Positions 56,492 through 64,000 of a stretch of DNA of 64,000 bases are shown here, one piece after another. Source of the stretch: Metellina segmentata (taxonomy: Eukaryota; Arthropoda; Arachnida; Araneae; Tetragnathidae); contig OX375877.1 in the NCBI GenBank assembly GCA_947359465.1, positions 24,377,235 through 24,441,234 on the forward strand, written 5' to 3'. Position numbers and translations under genes: made by a program. Under the pieces are notes generated by a model, which saw nothing but the letters and a program-made list of their open reading frames with translations, had not been told where the DNA came from and did not search any database. Position 1 is the first letter of the stretch. Every line of letters starts with the position of its first letter.

Positions 56492-58026
56492 CCAGTACGC
56501 CCAACAGTAGACCGTGACAATTTTTAGTTTTTCACCATATGTTTAGCGAAATTCTGATGTTTCTTTCACCAATAACTTCGACACTGTCTCTTTCGCTCAA
56601 CTTAGCATTGAACTGACGAAGGCTACTTAGCTTGCTTCTGACACCCAGATGTTTGATGTTCTATGTGACACCGTGTTGCACCGTCAAATATTGTAGCAAT
56701 CGATGTTGTGAGGTCTTATCTTACTGATTTACTATGACTGAGGAAATGACATCATGTATTTTACCACCTATTTGCTTTTGGCTTTACTGTCTTCTACTAT
56801 TAATCTCGATGGGAATTCACTATGTCCATTTGTGTACCTGCTTGTGGATTTTAGAATCAAATAAATCTACTTTATACTTTATATGTGCACTTGTTTCTCT
56901 TTTTCTATGGAATTACATTGCTACCAAAAATTCTTTCACGATTTAGGTACAATGCATTGTTGGGAACAGTTAGTATATTTTAGTTAATTTTTCTATGGGT
57001 AGTTACTATACGTTTACCATTACTAAATTATTACCAAATAGAGCATATTCACTATTAGTTACAATCCTTATAAATTATAACTAGCTTGAATAAACAAAAA
57101 GAAAAACAAAATAAAATTGTAAGCCGGTGAGAAACATATATAGGGTAAAAGCATGTAATATGGAACACATTGTTTTAAAATATTTCATAAATCGAGTAAT
57201 GACATTTTTTTAATGAACACAACAGAATTAACTCATATTGATGTATAAAGGGATATTTATTAAATTTTAAAAAACTCTAAAAAGTCAAAATTAACGTTAG
57301 GTAGTGATTGAAAAGGTTAAGAATGTTTTCTCACACACACACAAATGCCATTTCTCACAATAACTATTTAGGTCTCAAGCCAAAAGAACTCATCCATATT
57401 AACGCTAAATTCAGCCAGTATTTCATCAAACATCTCATGCAATGTACATTCCCTACTAACGGTTCATTTACCGTTTGTACAAGTGTGGTTCGACAAAGTT
57501 ATTCTTATTTGAGAAGAAATAAATTTGACCAAAAAATAATTTCAAACATACATACTTTTGATAAATTAAGAAAAACAAAATATTTAAAAGAAAAATGTTT
57601 TTAGAAAGTATTTTCTTTCAAATAATTGACTTTTTAAATAAGCAGTTATAACATTTTCAGCAACTTGAAACACAAAGCAATGTTTGTATTTAAAACTAAT
57701 TCTCGACTGACACTCAAACCCGATTATAGCCGCCTTCTAACACAGAAACGTATATGCGAATTCCGATCGATTTCGATATTTATCTCTCGACAAATTGTGG
57801 TATTCCGTATTACTTGTAGTTTCTCATTGCGTGAACTTGCCCTATATGACTTTACAGTTATGAAGCGACACGCAATGCAGTTCTATTGCTTCTGGAACAG
57901 TAGACTCATGAGATAATAATTTTTATAATTTGTGTTTTACTTATATCTAAGTATTTCATCACACAATCAAATCAAATCATCATTTATCATCACCCATAAT
58001 CCGCATGGGTTTATCCTGACAGCGAT
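56492..58026. other. no gene detected
   Basis: AT-rich DNA with several 70-100 codon frames on the + strand. They lack motifs or splice context and are likely chance. Confidence 0.4.
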
Positions 58027-58800
58027 ATGAACCAAAGACATTTGTTTCACGACCAAAGACATTTGTTTCATGACCAAAGACACTTGTTTCATGACCAAAG
58101 ACATTTGTTTCATGACCAAAGACATTTGTTTCACGACCAAAGACATTTGTTTCATGACCAAAGACATTTGTTTCATGGCCAAGGGCATTTGTTTCATGAC
58201 CAAATACATTTGTTTCATGGCCAAAGGCATTTGTTTCACGACCAAAGACATTTGTTTCGCGACCAAAGACATTTGTTTCATGACCAAAGACAGTTGTTTC
58301 ATGACCAAAGACATTTTTTCATGACAAAGAGATCTGTTTCATGGCCAAAGACATTTGTTCTATGATCAAAGACAATTTTTTCATGGTCAAAGACATTTGT
58401 TTCATGACCAAAGACACTTGTTTCATGACCAAAGACATTTGTTTCATGACCAAAGACATTTGTTTCACGACCAAAGACATTTGTTTCATGACCAAAGACA
58501 TTTGTTTCATGGCCAAGGGCATTTGTTTCATGACCAAATACATTTGTTTCATGGCCAAAGGCATTTGTTTCACGACCAAAGACATTTGTTTCGCGACCAA
58601 AGACATTTGTTTCATGACCAAAGACAGTTGTTTCATGACCAAAGACAGTTGTTTCATGACCAAAGACATTTGTTTCATGACAAAGAGATCTGTTTCATGG
58701 CCAAAGACATTTGTTCTATGATCAAAGACAATTTTTTCATGGTCAAAGACATTTTTTTCATGACTTAAGACATTTGTTTTATGTCCAAAAACAGTTTTTA
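58027..58800 (+). repeat. 21-bp minisatellite with a 356-bp higher-order repeat
   Basis: About 36 tandem units of GACCAAAGACATTTGTTTCA plus T. Variants (GGCCAAGGGCATTTG, CAAATACATTTG, TCGCGACC, CAGTTGTTTC) come in the same order in two successive blocks, and the marker ATGACAAAGAGATCTGTTTC recurs at 58321 and 58677, so the array contains a duplicated 356-bp super-unit. Because 21 is divisible by three, four of the six frames stay open and give heptapeptide repeats; these are not evidence of a protein. Confidence 0.97.
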
Positions 58801-59842
58801 ATAAAATGCACTAAACAGTAAAGAATTTATGAATCGAATTTAGATCAAGTAACACACAATAGTATTTATGGAAAAGGTATCATCATAACAGCATCTCGTC
58901 TTTACCAGAGAGCTGTTTAGCATCTGAGGCTCTTCCGATGGAAAGTCACGGATCCGATCGAAGTCACTAAATAGATGGAAAACTTGTTTTCATTGAAATA
59001 ATCAGACACGATTTTCGTTTTTTCCTTTAAAATTAACGACAGTGTAATTGTAAAAAAAAAAATGTTTCACTGCACTAAGAGAATTGATGCAAAAAAGCAA
59101 CTTATACAGATCTACAATCCCTGCATTGAGTGTTGGCTAAGCTGGATCTGTGACTAATGATCGGAAACACAACTAAAAAATTATTCATGACAAATAAGTA
59201 AAAATTGATTCGTATAAATATTTCCTCAGACTGTCCTTTAAAACCTATGTCTAGAATATTTGCAGTTGTATAGCAATTGAGAATTTGGAGAATCCATGGT
59301 CTGAAGAATCCCACATCAGCCACTTGCCAACGTCCTCGGAACATCCAGAAATTTTAACTATGATGTTTTTTATGTACTCAACTGACACTTCGTCCTCTTC
59401 GTTTTTATCATTCACCGATAAGATACTTTTCAAATCCAGACTATGCCTATTATTTTATTTCTAAAAACAATCCGGGTAATTGGCGATCCGGATAACTGGA
59501 GTCCAGATAGTTGGAGTTCTAATGTACTATGTTAATTTCCAGATTACTAAATCCTCAATAAAACGTTTATAGCGGAGCATTTGGTACATCAAGCATTATA
59601 AAGTGTTTAATTCAATCATTTTAACTTTATTGGGTGTAACACTGACAAGGCTACGTACAGGACACACTTCCCATTTTACCCTCAGCCATTTGTTACTTTC
59701 TGATGTAAAAGTCCGACTTTGGATACAACTTTATCAAGTAGACACATTGTTCACGTGTGTATGTCGTGAATTTAATATCATACTCTACCGCTTTAATGCT
59801 ACACGTCTTATTAAGTTTGACTTATGTATTAAGTGATTTCCT
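58801..59842. other. no gene detected
   Basis: AT-rich with a moderately GC-richer part at 58880-58960. Overlapping short frames on the minus strand near 59102-59433 are not recognisable. Confidence 0.4.
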
Positions 59843-59846
59843 TTAA

Positions 59847-60629
59847 CCTTTAACTGCTGTCATGGGTCTCACAGACCCCGAGTCATTTTTGACAGGTCGT
59901 TTCCACCCCTTAAAGTGAATATTGGTCCCTGTTCTATTCAGTATCTTCCTACTACGTCCAACAGAACCCACATTCCAAGACTGGTTTGGCTGTCCCAGCT
60001 ATTTTGTGCTTTACACTATTTGCATTGCCTACGTGGTCTCTTAGACCCCTTCACAGCATTTGCGATACCATTCGTGTTGAATGAAATCGTCTTAGTTGGA
60101 GTAGGGAATTTCGGCAGGGAGCCTAAAATGCCTATAAACTTTACTAATAAACGACCTGTGTAATCTTACACAAAAAGAAATTCAGGATATTGTTGATAAT
60201 TGGTCGGAAATAGAAAACTGGAACAGTGAAATTTCGGATAATATTATTGAAAGCGAACACGACATGCAGATGAAGACATTTCAAGTACGTCTTCGCAAGA
60301 ATAATATTTCAACGAAAAAAAAATAACTTCAAATGGCATGTCCGGGGGGGGGACGTAATCTTGCAGTTAGAACACCAAAACACAACATAGTTTTATAGTT
60401 TCCAGGGTTGAAACGTCCTGCAAAATTAGGTCCGAAAGCTGAGCCTGAATAGCCATGGAATCTACTTTACATAGTAATATACAATGCATTTCACGTTAAG
60501 AATTGAATTATCTAAAGAATCTTTCATTAATGTACTATATTAATCAACTTTATACGCACTTCAGTGAGCGAAGTGTGAGAGACTCCTCCACACTACTTAC
60601 GAGACGGTTTGTGACACAGCAGTTAAGGG
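59847..60629 (+). mobile_element. internally deleted piggyBac-type element
   Basis: TTAA at 59843-59846 and 60630-60633 flank ends CCTTTAACTGCTGTCATGGG and, on the minus strand, CCCTTAACTGCTGTGTCACA. TTAA duplication with matching termini is the piggyBac hallmark. Subterminal GGGTCTCACAGACCCC and GTGGTCTCTTAGACCCC are short inverted motifs. Only the N-terminal part of a transposase-like frame remains. At 783 bp it is a non-autonomous derivative. Confidence 0.85.
60128..60326 (+). pseudogene. piggyBac-type transposase N-terminus remnant
   Basis: Starts MPINFTNKRPV; after a stop or frameshift at ~60160 it continues NLTQKEIQDIVDNWSEI, NWNSEISDNIIESEHDM and ends in a basic stretch. A (N)LT..EI..I(V/L) followed by an acidic S/D/E region is typical of piggyBac transposase N-termini. 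The DDD catalytic domain is missing. Confidence 0.65.
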
Positions 60630-60948
60630 TTAAGCAAAATCATTTATATTTATATCATGGTGCAATTTGATCACATTTGGTTCTTATTATTGTCAATCAG
60701 AAGTAATGAAATAAATTCTTTTTTTTTTCAAATCTGAAAAGCTTTTGCTACATTAAGTACGAAAGTTATTATCAAAGCATTACACACTCTAAGATAAAAA
60801 CAAATGTTGCACCTAGAAAGAATTGTCAGAAAGCAATGAAATTTACAAGGTTGGTAGAGTGCTTATGAATGAGCAAATGATTAAAATTTGACACTGAAAT
60901 ATGCGAACTTTATTGAGAAAAACTCAAATAGTGGTATCATTCAGCATG

Positions 60949-61590
60949 GCGTATGACCGCCATTATTCCTAATGCAGTATGCCAAGCGCCTTGGTAGTGA
61001 GTCGTGCATGCTCTTCATGAAGTCCTGCGACAATCCACCCAATGCTGCTTGAACCTTGTCACGTAGATCCTGCAGATAGCACAGTACGGGTGGAGTGGTG
61101 ACACCTCGCCCAATGGCATCCCATACATTCTTGACAGGGCACAGATCCGGTGAGTATGCCGGCCATGGTAGAATATCGTTCTGTCGTAGACAAGTTCTAG
61201 AGACGGCAACAATATGGGGTCGAGCATTGTCTTGTTTAAAAAGATGGTGGACCTGGGAGTTCAGGAATGGGAGCGTAATTGGCTGTCAAATTTTTTGTAC
61301 GTAACACTGGCCTGTCAAAGAGCCGTAGCGAACACCAAATGCGATTTGGCGTGATACGCAATTGCACCCCAAGCTATGGCAGGTCTTCTGGACGTGTGAC
61401 GCTGCACAACAAACCGTGAATCTTCGCGATGACCACGTTGAATCCACACACGCGGATTCGATTGTCGTCTCCCCCCAGACAGAAGCGGGATTCGTCAGTG
61501 AAAACCACTCGATTCCATTCCACACCCCATGTCCGTCTGGCACGATTCCATTCCAGTCTTCGAAGGCGATTCAATTCTGTTAATCTTTAC
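60949..61590 (-). pseudogene. Tc1 transposase catalytic domain, broken
   Basis: On the minus strand: NRLRRLEWNRARRTWGVEWN, RVVFTDESRFCLGGDDNRIR (first catalytic Asp in TDESRF). Then, after frameshifts, DNARPHIVAVSRTCLRQNDI (second Asp), LPWPAYSPDLCPVKNVWDAI and QAALGGLSQDFMKSMHDSLP. The third acidic motif reads SPDLCPVKNVWD where Tc1 has SPDLNPIEHVWD: the catalytic Glu/Asp position is Lys, so the enzyme would be dead even if the frame were intact. Confidence 0.9.
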
Positions 61591-61679
61591 GCTGCGGTGC
61601 TTAGATTTTTTCAATCGTTTCACAGAACGGCTCTTTCGCCTGCATGTCCGACCCAAGAGATAGAGTCTTGAGTATAGTT

Positions 61680-61748
61680 GAGTAAAGTTGAGTAGAGTTT
61701 GAGTAGAGTTTGAGTAGAGTTAAAGTTTGAGTAGAGTATTGATAGAGT
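61680..61748 (+). repeat. short GAGTAGAGTT tandem repeat
   Basis: TTGAGTAGAGTTTGAGTAGA repeats about six times between the two transposase parts. It may derive from local slippage. Confidence 0.85.
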
Positions 61749-61944
61749 CTTGAGTGGCATACACGACTGACGCTATCCTTTCATAGTATTATGTGGCGTA
61801 TCGTTTGGCATGAGATAGATATCACCGGAGCGACCTTTGTCTTTCCCCCAAAGCTTTCACACTCACGGTCAACAGGGTAGGGGACCGAACAGGAGGAACC
61901 CTAAAGAAGGTCACCGCTGACACCTCGAAACGGTGATTGAAGCC

Positions 61945-62140
61945 AGCGGTCACTTACGTTGGGTTTGTGTGGAAGTTGGGGAGAGTGGGGTGCCAGCTCA
62001 GGTGTTACCTCGTCATCTGACCGCCGCTCAAAATTACGAGGTGTTGTCCTCGGTTCTTTCCCTTAGGGGATTGATCCCGGACCGTCGTCAATATCCCGTT
62101 GTTTTGCTCTAGTACAACGTTAAGCAAAAAATTACCAATT
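61945..62140 (+). mobile_element. tRNA-derived SINE, family A, 5'-truncated
   Basis: Starts within the body at TTACGTTGGGTTTGTGTGGA, then GTGCCAGCTCAGGTGTTACC, TCGTCATCTGACC, GGATTGATCCCGGACCGTCG and AGTACAACGTTAAGC, ending in an ATTACCAATTGCC tail like the full-length copy. 5' truncation and insertion within the Tc1 transposase frame fit LINE-driven retroposition. Confidence 0.88.
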
Positions 62141-62213
62141 GCCAGCTGTCACTTAAAAGGGGATAACATCCACAGTACACAGATCTATACCATGCCACAG
62201 GTTTAACGAAATT

Positions 62214-62592
62214 TTAGTGGTAGCAATTGTCTATCTGCGAAAGAGCAAAGTTTAAAGGCAGTCGTAGTAACGGTATACTTGAGTTAAGTCCCACTTCGTG
62301 AAGCCGTCGACAAATGGTGCGATCACTTATTGGATGATCGAGAGAGGTTCCCACTAGCCCGATGGATGTCTGCAACAGTGGCTGTTGGATCAGTACGTAC
62401 ATGTCCTACAACACGTCAATCATCTCTCGGTTCAGTGTCTCTAGGCCTTCCTGAGCCTGGTTAACGCTGACATGTGCCTTGTTGTTTCCACCGCTGCTAA
62501 CAGCGTGCAACAGTAACATCACTACAACCAATATGTTGCACAATACGTCGATTAGACCATCCACCTTCTCGGAGGCACAGTGAGTCGAAATG
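62214..62592 (-). pseudogene. Tc1 transposase N-terminal DNA-binding region, broken
   Basis: Minus strand: HFDSLCLREGGWSNRRIVQH, IGCSDVTVARC-stop-QRWKQQGT, PGSGRPRDTEPRDD, then RTDPTATVADIHRASGN and, in another frame, HPISDRTICRRLHEVGL. This is the paired-type double helix-turn-helix of Tc1 with the GRPR AT-hook linker, split by stops and frameshifts. Confidence 0.88.
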
Positions 62593-62620
62593 AATTTGCT
62601 GCGTTTTTGGATGTCCTTTA

Positions 62621-63079
62621 AGGCCTAGTGCACACATCTGATTTCTCAACGTGCGGCACCGCTACGGCACCGAAGCCCAACTATGCACACATAACCGTGA
62701 AATGACGCAAGTACTCATTTCGCGCCATTTGCGATAAATGTTCTATCGAAGAAAACGTGTTTATTTCGCTAACTTGGTGTAAAAAAAAAGTATATTTTGA
62801 AACAAAATAGACGTTACTGGATACAGTCATTTATTAACTATTATTTATATTCCATTTATTCATGAAAACAAGGTGCTTCAGACTGGAGAAGCGTGTGCGG
62901 CGAGTTGCGGTGCAGTGGGAAACTGCGGTACAAATTGCACGCACGTTGGACGAGCGTCACAGCAGCTGCGCCGGAAGCATGTGTGCACTACTGCATTGGA
63001 TTTAATGTATCTCAGACCGCATTTGTGTTGCAGCAGCGAAGCCGCACGTTGAAAAACCGGATGTATGAACCGAGCCTTA
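62621..63079. mobile_element. Harbinger-like MITE nested in the Tc1 element
   Basis: Left end TAAGGCCTAGTGCACACATC then TGATTTCTCAACGTGCGGCA; right end on the minus strand TAAGGCTCGGTTCATACATC then CGGTTTTTCAACGTGCGGCT. About 45 bp of inverted terminal repeat. TAA/TTA at both outer edges with (G)GGCC(T)-type ends fits PIF/Harbinger. The exact 3-bp target duplication is ambiguous. No transposase inside. Confidence 0.75.
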
Positions 63080-63282
63080 TGCCCCGACATACAGCGTGTT
63101 TCAGAGCTGACCTGAGAGTGGATCATGCTCAAACCATTCTGAAAATTTGATCATTTGCATCTCCAAGGCAGATGTACCACTCCTGGAACTTTCATTTATA
63201 CCGGTCAACTCAGGTGCAACTTTTGTTGTCTTAGAGTGTATGTTAATTTTAAAAAAAAAATGCATTATTTAATTTCCCTATG

Positions 63283-63725
63283 GGGCCGAGTGGCCTGGTT
63301 GGTAAGGCATCGAGCTCGTGACTGACTGATCATGAGTTCGAGCCCAGCTGTCCGAAAACTCCCGTGTACGCTAAAGGTGACTTGTACACGAAAAATCTGT
63401 CGTGGTCACAAAGTCCTCCGTGTTCCAATAGTAAATCAATACCTATGGGGGTGCCGAACCAGGGATAAGTTGGTCTCTGGTTTGTATAAAAAATGTAACC
63501 GTGTGCCAGAGTATGATTGAATGTCGTGAAAATGTGACCTCTCCGTAAAAACGAGACGTGTCGATGTGCTGCCATCTGTTGGCTAAAAAAATTCGAGCTA
63601 AGTCGGACTTCCTCCCAATGGGGCTCACTTGCATGGAAAGGCGCACCCTCCTCGCCTCTTGTCGTCTTCCATGGGTCTGGCACTCCTTTGGTCTGTCATT
63701 GTAGGCATAACAAACAATAACAATT
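63283..63725 (+). mobile_element. full-length tRNA-derived SINE, family B (Leu/Ser-like head)
   Basis: Head GGGCCGAGTGGCCTGGTTGG then TAAGGC (A box) and GAGTTCGAGCCC (B box), resembling class II tRNAs (Leu/Ser). Body: AATCTGTCGTGGTCACAAAG, TCCTCCGTGTTCC, CAATACCTATGGGGGTGC, GATGTGCTGCCATCTGTTGG, AAGTCGGACTTCCTCCCAAT. 3' end CTCCTTTGGTCTGTCATTGT then GGCATAACAAACAATAACAA. The body matches the minus copy at 2930-3374. Internal Pol III promoter boxes look intact. Confidence 0.9.
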
Positions 63726-64000
63726 TCCCTATAAATAAACACATATATACGTCCGTTAAGCCTACATTAAGAAAACTTATGCCAAAAAGCCTCTACAGAT
63801 CTACAATGAATGAAATAATAAAATATTATCGCTACAGTTTCATCACAGTAATAATCAGCGATTTGTGCTTTCAATAAATCGCCAAATTTCTTTTTTCAAA
63901 TTGTGTATGATCACTTTTATGCATTAAATTAATGCATCAGAGTAAAAATATTGAACCTCAAAATATGCCAAATGAAGATTAAAATATAAAAAAATGTTGT
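63726..64000. other. no gene detected
   Basis: AT-rich end of the window with no recognisable feature. Confidence 0.4.

Larger units (their letters stand above)
60783..63238 (-). mobile_element. Tc1-family transposon carrying two nested insertions
   Basis: The left end reads ACTCTAAGATAAAAACAAAT then GTTGCACCT; the right end, on the minus strand from 63238, ACTCTAAGACAACAAAAGTT then GCACCT. TA precedes both. The transposase runs on the minus strand. The element is interrupted by a SINE family A copy (61945-62140) and a Harbinger-like MITE (62621-63079); without these it would be close to 1.8 kb, the expected Tc1 size. Many stops and frameshifts, inactive. Confidence 0.85.

Noticed and set aside
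57308..57916. Two + strand frames of 98 and 83 codons
   Set aside because: No recognisable motif, no codon bias different from the flanks and no partner exons.
58027..58768. Long open frames of 112-137 codons over the minisatellite, resembling a heptad-repeat protein
   Set aside because: A 21-bp unit keeps several frames open on both strands at once; overlapping opposite-strand frames and lack of flanking coding sequence point to a minisatellite.
58027..58800. Possible CRISPR-like array
   Set aside because: Units are contiguous with no unique spacers, and the genome is eukaryotic.
63283..63360. Functional tRNA gene at the head of SINE B
   Set aside because: No matching 3' acceptor strand; the body and AACAA tail show it is a SINE.

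Overview
The window reads as an arthropod nuclear genome, most likely a chelicerate such as a spider. It is AT-rich, the only convincing protein-coding gene is split by an intron of almost 4 kb, and most of the recognisable DNA is mobile-element debris: Tc1/mariner, hAT, piggyBac-type, Harbinger-type, CR1/jockey-like LINE and tRNA-derived SINEs. The species assignment is inference from element types and from memory of similar SINE text in spider genomes. There are no prokaryotic operons, no CRISPR array, no rRNA and no convincing functional tRNA.

Layout. 0.5-3.4 kb: a diverged tandem duplication and SINE remnants. 4.0-14.4 kb: the dominant feature, a nested higher-order satellite. A GATATA-type microsatellite sits inside a ~600-bp monomer made of ~73-bp modules. 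Monomers of 602 and 590 bp alternate as 1,192-bp dimers, and a marker base change reveals 2,384-bp tetramers. 15.3-15.6 kb holds diverged modules without the microsatellite. 15.9-31.3 kb is a graveyard of transposons (a mariner-like element, a hAT with a perfect 8-bp target duplication, several MITEs, a LINE tail, a TTAA-flanked element, two Tc1 remnants) mixed with tandem repeats of ~154, ~266 and ~285 bp. Three CTCF-like motifs lie at 27.2-27.6 kb. 31.9-34.1 kb is a second, older higher-order repeat (~631 bp built from ~158-bp subunits).

The gene: two + strand exons at 36,724-36,863 and 40,713-40,905 encode the last 110 residues of an unidentified protein. It has a helical/coiled-coil stretch and a Tyr- and Ser-rich acidic tail ending in Glu-Tyr-Val. 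The intervening intron is full of transposon fragments, and an AT-rich minisatellite lies in the presumed 3' UTR. Upstream exons were not found and probably lie outside the window or in unresolved sequence.

43-58 kb is mostly AT-rich DNA with no detectable gene. Exceptions are a MITE at 48.4-48.9 kb carrying NRF1- and YY1-like motifs, and an element at 50.2-50.9 kb that carries a consensus-perfect histone 3' stem-loop on the minus strand and is flanked by ~215-bp direct repeats. 58.0-58.8 kb is a 21-bp minisatellite with its own 356-bp higher-order repeat. 59.8-63.7 kb holds a deleted piggyBac-type element, a Tc1 element with a SINE and a Harbinger-like MITE nested in it, and a full-length SINE of a second family. 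Both SINE families share a ~30-bp central domain.

No cellular pathway can be reconstructed. The interest lies in repeat architecture and in regulatory-like motifs carried by mobile elements.
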